From: a virus
DNA length: 21,316 nt
Virus record (IMG/VR): IMGVR_UViG_3300048446_000614
Span: 1-21,316 of that record
Reading direction: 5' to 3' (one strand)
Under the pieces are notes generated by a model. That model was not told the DNA's origin. It saw only the letters and a program-made list of their open reading frames with translations, and made no database searches. Each line of letters starts with the position of its first letter. Within the stretch, counting starts at the first letter, position 1. Below are positions 1 through 5,168 of the stretch, piece by piece. The position numbers and the translations under genes were made by a program.

Positions 1-8
1 TAAATACT

Positions 9-143
9 ATGACTCCGATCCGATTTAGTGCGGTGGTAGCTGGCACGCTTGTTTTTATTATGCTGGGTGATATTGCCTGGCAACATACACAATCTTGTGA
101 GAATCGCGCCCACTATTTCTATTCTCTGTGTAAATCCAATTGA
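9..143 (+). CDS. small single-pass membrane protein, 44 aa
   Basis: An ATG at 9 opens a 44-codon frame ending in TGA at 141-143, directly before a clear rho-independent terminator. The N-terminus has a short positive start (MTPIRF) followed by about 17 hydrophobic residues (AVVAGTLVFIMLGDIAW), which looks like an uncleaved membrane anchor or a signal peptide. The tail carries two Cys. No family is recognised; small membrane proteins in phages can be holin-like or lysis accessories, but nothing here shows that. The terminator right behind it and the complete frame support a real gene. Its promoter would lie left of the window. Confidence 0.5.
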   Translation: MTPIRFSAVVAGTLVFIMLGDIAWQHTQSCENRAHYFYSLCKSN

Positions 144-156
144 TTAACACTAACTA

Positions 157-185
157 GGCCCCGCTAAGACGGGGTTTTTTATTGT
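157..185 (+). terminator. rho-independent terminator after the 44-aa gene
   Basis: The stem GCCCCG / CGGGG around the loop CTAAGA is followed by six T. It ends the + strand transcript of the small membrane gene and sits at the 3' end of the convergent - strand gene. Confidence 0.85.
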
Positions 186-644
186 CTACTTTTCGGTTGG
201 TGGTTCAATGCTGATGTTTAATTTGACGTCAGCCTGTGACGCGCCATCGACTTCGCCGTCGCGGACGGTTTTGCTCATGCTGTCTAGCACGCTAGCGGCG
301 GTCTGATAATGCCCCTTGGCGTAGCTCCGATTAAACAGTCGCCAGCGTGCTGCTGTAAGACGAGAGACCATCTCCTCCCTATCATTCTGGAAATCCTCCG
401 CGTTCCACTTGTTGACGGCCTTCCAGTCTTTCCAGGCAGTAGCAAGAGAGACGCTCTCCCGGGAAGAGTGATCGTGCACTAACTGCCTGGGCGTTAAGCC
501 TTCCAGCTGCCGGATATAAAGTCTGTGCTGGCGTTGCGTAATAACCTCCTCGGGATTGCGCTTCCCATAAACCATTTTTCCCTCAGAATTGACAGGCCCC
601 TTAAAATCTGGCTTAGCATCTCCCCGCTCAAAACTGTCTGGCAT
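186..644 (-). CDS. hypothetical DNA-binding protein, weakly small-terminase-like, 152 aa
   Basis: The ATG is at 644. No family is firmly recognised. After a hydrophilic 30-residue N-terminus there is a helical stretch (EEVITQRQHRLYIRQLEG, then LTPRQLVHDHSSRESVSLATAWKDW) that could fold as a helix-turn-helix. It is followed by long helices and a Gly-broken segment (SYAKGHYQTAASVLDSMSK), a pattern common in phage small terminase subunits. The C-terminus is acidic. No large-terminase gene is seen in the window, so the guess stays weak; a generic regulator is the alternative. It converges on the terminator at 157-185. Confidence 0.45.
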   Translation of the reverse strand: MPDSFERGDAKPDFKGPVNSEGKMVYGKRNPEEVITQRQHRLYIRQLEGLTPRQLVHDHSSRESVSLATAWKDWKAVNKWNAEDFQNDREEMVSRLTAARWRLFNRSYAKGHYQTAASVLDSMSKTVRDGEVDGASQADVKLNISIEPPTEK

Positions 645-681
645 TACTAGCGTTCCAGGTAACTAATGCACCCAATCTAAC

Positions 682-737
682 GCTCGCTTCGCTCGCACAG
701 TAAAAAAGCTCCCCTTGTGAGGGAGCGAAGCGACCGA
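682..737. repeat. GCGAGCGAAGCGAGC palindrome and first copy of a 23-bp direct repeat
   Basis: Positions 682-696 read GCTCGCTTCGCTCGC, the reverse complement of GCGAGCGAAGCGAGC. Positions 715-737 are identical to 1761-1783 over 23 bp. Related short palindromes recur in the spacers at 1812-1827, 2142-2157 and 2305-2319. Confidence 0.7.
702..727 (-). terminator. rho-independent terminator for the 212-aa gene (- strand)
   Basis: Read on the - strand, GCTCCC, a 7-nt loop and GGGAGC are followed by six T. It lies just past the stop codon of the gene that begins at 1377. Confidence 0.85.
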
Positions 738-738
738 G

Positions 739-1377
739 CTAGCTCCCATAGTAGGGAGCGACAGGCTCAACAAGCACAGGGAAGGCATAGTCAGCCAACC
801 GACAGACAAACGCTTTGTGCTTATCGCTCCAGGCTGGCTCAGTATTAGGACTCAGCAGCTCACCTAAGCGACTTGTTGGCCTAGCACAGTAGCCAACCGA
901 CAGTTCGTCATTAACCTCATCCAACTCACCAGCATCACCGGCAAGGTCGCGCAGCGAGCTAGCGTGCCAGCCACAAACCCAGTCGAGAAAACCGGTTTCT
1001 GCGATGTTGTCGACGCGGTAGATTTTAAAATCACTGTAATTTCCGCGAACATCGCCACCTAGGTGAGTCTCAACAGAAACAAAAACGTTATCGCTCCAGC
1101 ACCAGTCAGCACAATCTTCGGGAGTGAAGATAGAAAAAACAAACTGTGAACTTAGGTCTTGCTCGCTGTTGTAGGTGTTGTCCCTAGCTTGTTGGACATA
1201 ATCTTGCCCGGTCTCCTCCTTAAAGAAAGCGAGCAGATCGTCTTCCACATCGCTTAGCCACGCTCCAGTGTCAATAGATTCTGGGAGCTTTACAGGCTGT
1301 CCGAGACTGTTGGCTATGTGCTCATCAGTATCGATGGAAGGACAGTCCCAAAAATTTTGATCGGCGTAAGCAGTCAT
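739..1377 (-). CDS. hypothetical acidic protein, 212 aa
   Basis: The family is not recognised. The protein is acidic and rich in Asp, Glu, Trp and Cys (several Cys and Trp between residues about 85 and 145). The segment ETHLGGDVRGNYSDFKIYRV looks like a beta-rich fold and recalls conserved phage hypotheticals. There is no signal peptide or membrane segment. The ATG at 1377 is preceded by an extended -10 (TGCTATTGT, 1408-1416) and a leader containing CTACC; no Shine-Dalgarno is visible. The gene ends ...GGGAGC-TAG, and the strong terminator at 702-727 closes its transcript, so it appears to be a single-gene unit. Confidence 0.7.
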   Translation of the reverse strand: MTAYADQNFWDCPSIDTDEHIANSLGQPVKLPESIDTGAWLSDVEDDLLAFFKEETGQDYVQQARDNTYNSEQDLSSQFVFSIFTPEDCADWCWSDNVFVSVETHLGGDVRGNYSDFKIYRVDNIAETGFLDWVCGWHASSLRDLAGDAGELDEVNDELSVGYCARPTSRLGELLSPNTEPAWSDKHKAFVCRLADYAFPVLVEPVAPYYGS

Positions 1378-1407
1378 GATAGTTGGTAGGTGTGTTGGTA
1401 CTGAAAT

Positions 1408-1416
1408 ACAATAGCA
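1408..1416 (-). promoter_or_regulatory. extended -10 promoter for the 212-aa gene
   Basis: On the - strand the bases read TGCTATTGT, 30 nt before the ATG at 1377. The leader CACACCTACCAACTATC is almost the same as the leader of the gene starting at 2099. No convincing -35 is seen. Confidence 0.55.
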
Positions 1417-1434
1417 TGGATTTGGCTGTTCATC

Positions 1435-1451
1435 GAGGGAGCTTTAGCTCC
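1435..1451 (-). repeat. GGGAGC hairpin overlapping a stop codon
   Basis: On the - strand GGGAGC-TAAA-GCTCCC forms a perfect 6-bp stem that includes the TAA stop of the gene starting at 1740. There is no T-run, so it is more likely an RNA-end stabiliser or weak terminator. Confidence 0.5.
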
Positions 1452-1740
1452 CGAGATAGAGATAATCACAGCTCCCAGGATTTTCGTAGCAATCGTTCGC
1501 CCAGATCCACAGCAGCCTGTGAAGATTCTGCTGATGATCTGCCAGCTCCGCTGGCTCCCATGCTCCATATCCCTTGAGATGCTCCCTGATCAGCCAGGCT
1601 GGCCCATCAAAGCGTAGGCGTTCCACCCAGCCAGCAACGTTGCGATCAGCCTGGCCAGGCCCTGAACAATCAGCTATGCACTCTGCAGGCAACTGCCTAC
1701 GTGAGCTTCTACCGCTGAACCAGTCGTTTGAATAAGTCAT
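1444..1740 (-). CDS. hypothetical protein, 98 aa
   Basis: The start chosen is ATG 1740 (MTYSNDWF). The frame is open 18 codons further, but that part runs through the palindromic spacer repeat and is unlikely to be coding. The protein has Trp-rich helices (WVERLRFDGPAWLIREHL, then NLHRLLWIWANDCYE) and a few Cys; no family is recognised. The stop lies in a GGGAGC/GCTCCC hairpin. The spacer behind the start carries the second copy of the 23-bp repeat (1761-1783). No good promoter is visible, so read-through from the gene at 2099 is possible. Confidence 0.6.
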   Translation of the reverse strand: MTYSNDWFSGRSSRRQLPAECIADCSGPGQADRNVAGWVERLRFDGPAWLIREHLKGYGAWEPAELADHQQNLHRLLWIWANDCYENPGSCDYLYLGS

Positions 1741-1760
1741 GATTAGTAAATGGGTTGTTT

Positions 1761-1827
1761 TTGTGAGGGAGCGAAGCGACCGAACGCCTAGCATACGTGC
1801 CAGGCTATTTTGCGAGCGTTAGCGAGC
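1761..1827. repeat. second copy of the 23-bp repeat plus GCGAGCG palindrome
   Basis: 1761-1783 repeats 715-737 exactly. 1812-1827 reads GCGAGCGTTAGCGAGC. Both lie in the spacer between the 87-aa and 98-aa genes. Confidence 0.7.
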
Positions 1828-1835
1828 TTATGCTG

Positions 1836-2099
1836 CTACGCGCCGTAGGCGCACTCAATTTTGCCTGAGCAGTGATCACAGAAAAGATGATCATCCTCAA
1901 AATTCAGATCAATTCCGATAACGCACCAGCCGTCATCCCCTGTGGTGGTAGCGATTGACTCCCGCTCGGTTTTGCAGCAGCTAGGGCACAGGCACGCACC
2001 ATCAGAAGTGATAGCAAGCTTGGGATACCCACCAGGGAACGCATAGGGAGACTCAGCTATCTGATCTGCAAAACGTAGCGAGCTGGATTGTGTCGTCAT
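1836..2099 (-). CDS. small zinc-ribbon-like protein, 87 aa
   Basis: The start chosen is ATG 2099 (MTTQSSSL), because a promoter-like TGCTATTGT lies 24 nt upstream and would fall inside the longer frame that begins at 2165. Two Cys pairs, CLCPSCC (near residues 36-42) and CDHC (near 74-77), separated by about 30 residues with DDGWCVIGIDLNFEDDHLF between, suggest a zinc ribbon. Similar small phage proteins of unknown role share the order 'Cys pair, DDGW, CDHC, E-A-Y near the C-terminus'. The target (nucleic acid or protein) cannot be told. Confidence 0.65.
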   Translation of the reverse strand: MTTQSSSLRFADQIAESPYAFPGGYPKLAITSDGACLCPSCCKTERESIATTTGDDGWCVIGIDLNFEDDHLFCDHCSGKIECAYGA

Positions 2100-2123
2100 A
2101 GTTGGTAGATGTGTCGCTTCCAA

Positions 2124-2132
2124 ACAATAGCA
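2124..2132 (-). promoter_or_regulatory. extended -10 promoter for the 87-aa gene
   Basis: The - strand reads TGCTATTGT, followed by a 24-nt leader that ends ACATCTACCAACT before the ATG at 2099. Promoter and leader closely match those of the gene starting at 1377. Confidence 0.55.
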
Positions 2133-2141
2133 TATTATTGT

Positions 2142-2157
2142 GCGAGCGCCAGCGAGC
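2142..2157. repeat. GCGAGCGCCAGCGAGC palindromic repeat
   Basis: Member of the short palindrome family in the left-arm spacers, here upstream of the - strand promoter at 2124-2132. Confidence 0.6.
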
Positions 2158-2166
2158 TTTGCCATT

Positions 2167-2263
2167 TTGCCATTTTGTCAGTTTTAAGAATCCCCCAAAA
2201 AGTAGGCGCACCAGCTGTTTTGGCTGTTCTGCCCGCTTGCGGGCTTGCCATTTTGTCAGTTTT
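2167..2263. repeat. perfect 19-bp direct repeat in the divergent control region
   Basis: TTGCCATTTTGTCAGTTTT occurs at 2167-2185 and again at 2245-2263 (78-bp period), with an extra GCCATTTT at 2161-2168. A perfect hairpin GCCCGC-TT-GCGGGC (2231-2244) lies just before the second copy. The block sits between the divergent genes starting at 2099 (-) and 2320 (+), so it looks like an operator pair or iteron-like binding site. Confidence 0.75.
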
Positions 2264-2276
2264 TCTGGCAAAACTC

Positions 2277-2285
2277 TGATACTGT
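2277..2285 (+). promoter_or_regulatory. extended -10 promoter for the helix-turn-helix gene
   Basis: TGATACTGT lies 34 nt before the ATG at 2320. TTGTCA inside the second 19-bp repeat (2253-2258) is -35-like, but the 21-nt spacing is too long for a classic promoter. Confidence 0.5.
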
Positions 2286-2304
2286 ATTGAAGTACTACAT
2301 ATCT

Positions 2305-2319
2305 GCGAGCGCAGCGAGC
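2305..2319. repeat. GCGAGCGCAGCGAGC palindrome touching a start codon
   Basis: This copy of the short palindrome ends at the base before the ATG at 2320, where a ribosome binding site would normally lie. In RNA it can pair with itself and could modulate initiation. Confidence 0.55.
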
Positions 2320-2697
2320 ATGGCTAGTCAAGAAGAAATTCAGTCCAGGATCCAAGGTGCACTACAGCTGCTAGCTGGTGGCGTCGATGTGAGCACAGCT
2401 GTTTACGTACTACAAGAACGCCACAACATCAGCCAGCGCACCAGCTACAGAGCAGTAAAAGACGCTGAGAAAATTCAGCAGTTGGAAGATGACGCACCAG
2501 CTGAAGAAGAATCCACACTGGAGCAACGCAGCCAGTCAATCGTCAACATGTTGGAACTGAGAATGGTGCGTGCCATCGATTCTGGTTCTGACAAAGAACT
2601 GACAGCTGTGACAAAAGCCCTTGACGCTGCCAAAAAATGGCAGGGTTACGCACTAGCCACCCAAGACGCACCACGCATCGGCCGTTACCTAAACTGA
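2320..2697 (+). CDS. helix-turn-helix-like protein, 125 aa
   Basis: The start is ATG 2320 (MASQEEIQSRI). The frame is open further upstream, but that part crosses the repeat and promoter region. Residues about 1-50 (ALQLLAGGVDVSTAVYVLQ, then HNISQRTSYRAVKDAEK) resemble a helix-turn-helix unit with 'S-x-R-T-x-Y-R' as a recognition-helix-like segment. An acidic linker (EDDAPAEEES) and a helical C-terminal half follow. This architecture fits a small terminase subunit or a transcription regulator; the sequence does not decide. It is the first + gene beside the repeat-bearing divergent region, so autoregulation through the 19-bp repeats is a reasonable guess. Confidence 0.55.
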   Translation: MASQEEIQSRIQGALQLLAGGVDVSTAVYVLQERHNISQRTSYRAVKDAEKIQQLEDDAPAEEESTLEQRSQSIVNMLELRMVRAIDSGSDKELTAVTKALDAAKKWQGYALATQDAPRIGRYLN

Positions 2698-2705
2698 AGA
2701 TGTAA

Positions 2706-2711
2706 TACAAT
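2706..2711 (+). promoter_or_regulatory. -10-like TACAAT before the 73-aa gene
   Basis: TACAAT lies 36 nt upstream of ATG 2748 and 8 nt after the preceding stop. The leader contains ATCTACC and ends GCACC-ATG without a Shine-Dalgarno. Confidence 0.4.
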
Positions 2712-2747
2712 ACAGTCTCACACAACCCATCTACCCTTTAACGCACC

Positions 2748-2969
2748 ATGGCTTATTCAAAATTACTCCGTGCTTATCTCAGCTCTCCAGCTCACACGCA
2801 ACTGAAAAAGTTCGTTGCTGTTGACTGCGACACCGTAGAAATCTACACAACACAGCTAGGACGCTCCACCGTTAAGGAGAGGGAGCTACCTATGCAAGAA
2901 GCAATCAACTTACGCGCCAACCTGATCCGGCAGGGCTGGGTTGAGGTGACCGCTCCCGAATTGGGATAG
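2748..2969 (+). CDS. hypothetical protein, 73 aa
   Basis: The start is ATG 2748 after the leader ATCTACCCTTTAACGCACC. The protein opens with a basic helix (YSKLLRAYLSS) and has a beta-rich middle (FVAVDCDTVEIYTTQ) followed by a helix (MQEAINLRANLIRQGW). No family is recognised, and no signal peptide or membrane segment is seen. It lies between the helix-turn-helix gene and the small lipoprotein gene, each of which seems to have its own promoter. Confidence 0.6.
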   Translation: MAYSKLLRAYLSSPAHTQLKKFVAVDCDTVEIYTTQLGRSTVKERELPMQEAINLRANLIRQGWVEVTAPELG

Positions 2970-2975
2970 TACAGA
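2970..2975 (+). promoter_or_regulatory. -10-like TACAGA before the lipoprotein gene
   Basis: TAGTACAGA begins in the TAG stop of the upstream gene, 26 nt before ATG 3002. The arrangement matches the promoter-after-stop pattern seen elsewhere in the window, though the hexamer is weak. Confidence 0.35.
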
Positions 2976-3001
2976 CGCACTACCACCTAATTGCTTCACC
3001 C

Positions 3002-3130
3002 ATGACTACTTTTCTGCGCGTAGCGCTCGCTTCATTTTGTGTTCTGGCCTGCTGTATGGGTGGGCCTAGTGACGCTCCAGGCTCCACGTACGGGCAACGT
3101 ACGGACAACGCTCCAGCTATCACCCATTAG
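3002..3130 (+). CDS. small lipoprotein, 42 aa (Rz1-like spanin candidate)
   Basis: ATG 3002 opens a 42-codon frame ending in TAG at 3128-3130. The N-terminus is a lipoprotein signal: a short charged start (MTTFLR), a hydrophobic core (VALASFCVLA) and a lipobox-like V-L-A-C, so processing would leave a lipidated Cys at residue 16. The mature part of about 26 residues is Gly/Pro/Ser-rich (GGPSDAPGS). Size and layout match phage outer-membrane spanin subunits (Rz1 type), but Rz1 is usually nested in or next to an Rz gene by the endolysin, and neither is near. A -10-like TACAGA (2970-2975) follows the previous stop, and the leader carries CTACC. Two CGCTCCAG octamers lie in the coding part. Confidence 0.55.
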   Translation: MTTFLRVALASFCVLACCMGGPSDAPGSTYGQRTDNAPAITH

Positions 3131-3207
3131 GCGTCACTTGCGTATGGCGGTTTGGTCCTATTAGGCGCTAGATCGCTATGAATGGCCTCTATGTGCCCCC
3201 ACAGGGG

Positions 3208-4047
3208 CTATGAATCGCTGATTAGGTCACGTTGGGCCTGAAGCTGGTCGAAGTGCTGTTCTGCACGCTCCAGGAATAAACCTTCTTGTTCGATTAGGTC
3301 TTCTTGATTGAGGAGGGTGGTTACTGGCTCACCGCTACGACGTGCCACCACAACAGCACCCCCGATTGCTTGGATGCCTGTCATGTGTTTAAGTATTAGG
3401 CTATAGGCCCCGGTCTGAGCTTTATAGGAAAACAGGGAATCTTCCATTGAGGAGTGGAGGGATTTACCGGTGGTTTTCCAGTCGATGATGTAGGGGCCTT
3501 TTCCGCCTAGGTCGGCGAGGAGGTCACACGCTCCAGCCATTCCTGCGGGGTGGTGGCCTGAAAATTCGACGCTATGAATGGCGGTTACGTGGTCCAGCAT
3601 CCAACCGCGTAGCCCGCGAGCATAACCTGAGCTTGCCCAAGGGACTCTTGGCGCTCCAGCGATAGCTTTTTCCATTGCCCATTGCGTGATCTTTGTTGGG
3701 CAGCGGTAGAGACCGTCCTCTCCTTTTTTCCAGAGCCCTTTTTTGTTGGCTGTGGCACGGGCCAGTCTCTGTCCCAACTTGAGACAGAATTCCATGTGAT
3801 TGTGCGCTCCAGTGCCTCTTTTTGCTGCTGCGTCTCGTGTCTCATGGGATCCTGGCCTGGCTAGCCAGTTTTCGAGTTTTTTCTGTTGTGCCAGGGGAGC
3901 TGTCGTCCCAAGGATTCTTGTAACGCTGTGAAATATCTCGCCGGTTAGTACGTCTTTGTATATCCTTCCGTCTGGGTCGCTTTGGTCATCTCTGACTAGC
4001 GATTTCTGTCTGAGTGCGGCTAACTTATCTTGCTTATCTAATGTCAT
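3208..4047 (-). CDS. PD-(D/E)XK family exonuclease, 279 aa
   Basis: A RecB/lambda-exonuclease-like nuclease for DNA-end processing in phage recombination or replication. The core motifs appear in order: RGTGAHNHME (77-86, motif I with the conserved His/Glu region), Glu161, Asp175 in AGACDLL, IIDWKT (187-192, the D-x-K catalytic pair Asp189/Lys191) and YKAQTGAY (208-215, the Q-x3-Y motif). All key residues are present and the length suits a phage exonuclease. The ATG at 4047 overlaps the stop of the 57-aa gene as ATGA, so the two are translationally coupled. The gene converges on the + strand lipoprotein gene. Four CGCTCCAG octamers lie on the non-coding strand of this gene. Confidence 0.85.
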   Translation of the reverse strand: MTLDKQDKLAALRQKSLVRDDQSDPDGRIYKDVLTGEIFHSVTRILGTTAPLAQQKKLENWLARPGSHETRDAAAKRGTGAHNHMEFCLKLGQRLARATANKKGLWKKGEDGLYRCPTKITQWAMEKAIAGAPRVPWASSGYARGLRGWMLDHVTAIHSVEFSGHHPAGMAGACDLLADLGGKGPYIIDWKTTGKSLHSSMEDSLFSYKAQTGAYSLILKHMTGIQAIGGAVVVARRSGEPVTTLLNQEDLIEQEGLFLERAEQHFDQLQAQRDLISDS

Positions 4048-4217
4048 TCAAGGTAAGGCTGTACTGCTTGATCATACTTCTCGCGATATATGCGTTCCAG
4101 TTGAACAATGTGCTGGTCTACTAGGTGCATTGAGGTGACGTATTGGACGTTTGTTCCTACCGAGATGCGGTATGTGCCGTCTTCAAGCATTACTACTTCT
4201 GCTGGGGGTATCTTCAT
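4044..4217 (-). CDS. hypothetical protein coupled to the exonuclease, 57 aa
   Basis: The frame from ATG 4217 to TGA 4044-4046 reads MKIPPAEVVMLEDGTYR, ISVGTNVQYVTSMHLVDQ and HIVQLERIYREKYDQ, then ends QAVQPYLE. It is a short beta-rich start followed by an amphipathic helix. Its stop overlaps the exonuclease start (ATGA), which strongly suggests a real gene and a shared operon. No family is recognised; a partner or regulator of the exonuclease is inference from position only. Its own promoter is unclear. A terminator-like hairpin separates it from the genes upstream. Confidence 0.65.
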   Translation of the reverse strand: MKIPPAEVVMLEDGTYRISVGTNVQYVTSMHLVDQHIVQLERIYREKYDQAVQPYLE

Positions 4218-4257
4218 TTAGATACAGCTTCTCCAATGTAGTTAAATCCTAGCCCAA

Positions 4258-4285
4258 AAAGATGAGGGTGCAAAAACTGCACCCC
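4258..4285 (-). terminator. rho-independent terminator on the - strand
   Basis: On the - strand GGGTGC, a 7-nt loop and GCACCC are followed by TCATCTTTTT. It lies behind the 52-aa gene and before the exonuclease pair, so it separates or attenuates the two - strand transcripts. Confidence 0.65.
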
Positions 4286-4291
4286 CACCCC

Positions 4292-4450
4292 CTATTTTTG
4301 TTTCTTGCGTTGAGCGTGGTAAAACGCTTTGGCAAGAGCAGTCAGCTGGTCAGGTTTGTCAGCTGCTTCTGCTTCACTGCGGGAGCGAGCAATGTTCGCG
4401 AGGGTTTCGCGTTCGGTCGCTCCACGTGAGTTGTCCTTAGCTCTAGGCAT
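4292..4450 (-). CDS. small basic protein, 52 aa
   Basis: The start chosen is ATG 4450 (MPRAKDNSRGATERE), which overlaps the end of the ssDNA-binding gene by 8 nt (ATGCCTAG). The protein is rich in Arg, Lys, Ala and Glu, with a predicted long helix and a Lys-rich end (AQRKKQK). No family is recognised. The tight overlap points to one operon with the ssDNA-binding protein and perhaps a role at DNA. Confidence 0.6.
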   Translation of the reverse strand: MPRAKDNSRGATERETLANIARSRSEAEAADKPDQLTALAKAFYHAQRKKQK

Positions 4451-5033
4451 TGGACTCGCCGAATGGATTGCCACCAACTAGGAGCTGGTTTAGGTCGTAA
4501 CCCTTGGCGTCTGCATCTTTCTTGGCTGCTTCGATCTTTTCTTCCATGCCTTTCTTGCGAGGGCCGGGAACGATGCGGTACTCGGTGTTGAGCTTCATGC
4601 CTGTGCGGGAGATTGTGAAGTCCCACGCTCCAAGGTCTGCATAGTCTTCCGACTGGCTAAGGGCATCGAGCTCTTTCATCAAGCCCTTTTGACCGATCTC
4701 AAGCACCTTGATGCTTTCGGTCTGGTAGTCGAAGACGAAGCAGCTGATTGCAAACTTTGGCTTTTCGAGTGCTGTGCCCTCGTAGTTCATCCGTTGCTCG
4801 AAGTCACCGAGTTCGGCTTGGATGTCAGATGGTGAAGGTTCTGCAGCAAAACGGAATGGCTTCTTTGAGCCTTCTGCGTTTTCACCCCACACTGTGTGGT
4901 ACTCCAGGGGCTCTTCACTGACGATTGCGAAGCGCATTGATTCGCCGTCGCCAAGCTTGCTGGCTGTCAGGTAGCCACCACCACTGCCGGTGCTGTTGAC
5001 TGCTTTGGATGCTGTTGCGGAAAGGAAACCCAT
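4443..5033 (-). CDS. probable phage single-stranded DNA-binding protein, 196 aa
   Basis: The call rests on overall layout and context more than on a diagnostic motif. A Gly/Ser-rich N-terminus (about 1-25) is followed by a beta-rich core with aromatic residues (LEYHTVWGE, KPFRFA, KFAISCFVFDYQ, LGAWDFTISR, NTEYRIVPG). A Lys/Asp-rich helix and a flexible tail (GGNPFGESNA) close it, as in phage OB-fold ssDNA-binding proteins. It lies beside the exonuclease and divergent to the primase-helicase. Other nucleic-acid-binding roles are possible. Upstream, a -35-like TTGACG and TGCTAGTTT on the - strand (about 5063-5092) may form its promoter, with somewhat long spacing. Confidence 0.55.
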   Translation of the reverse strand: MGFLSATASKAVNSTGSGGGYLTASKLGDGESMRFAIVSEEPLEYHTVWGENAEGSKKPFRFAAEPSPSDIQAELGDFEQRMNYEGTALEKPKFAISCFVFDYQTESIKVLEIGQKGLMKELDALSQSEDYADLGAWDFTISRTGMKLNTEYRIVPGPRKKGMEEKIEAAKKDADAKGYDLNQLLVGGNPFGESNA

Positions 5034-5102
5034 TGAGCTTTAGCTCGTGTTGGCTTCTCAAAACTAGCACACAGATGTGGGGTTGCGTCAAGGGCCTAGA
5101 AT

Positions 5103-5139
5103 AAAAAAAGCCCTGCAGGTGGCTGAAGCCTGCGGAGCT
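5103..5139 (-). terminator. rho-independent terminator directed along the - strand
   Basis: Read on the - strand, CCGCAGG, a 9-nt loop and CCTGCAG are followed by GGC and seven T. No - strand gene lies to its right, so it would stop antisense RNA from the primase-helicase gene before it reaches the promoter of the ssDNA-binding gene. Confidence 0.6.
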
Positions 5140-5168
5140 AGTACTAATGTTCTTTAGGATTGTAACGC

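Noticed and set aside
1374-1577. 64-codon frames on both strands over the 1.4-1.6 kb region
   Set aside because: Both overlap the better 98-aa - strand gene and its hairpin; composition is unlike protein.
3126-3400. Repeated ATTAGG and GCTATGAATsGC words near the exonuclease 3' end
   Set aside because: Copies are short, unevenly spaced and partly inside coding sequence; chance is likely.
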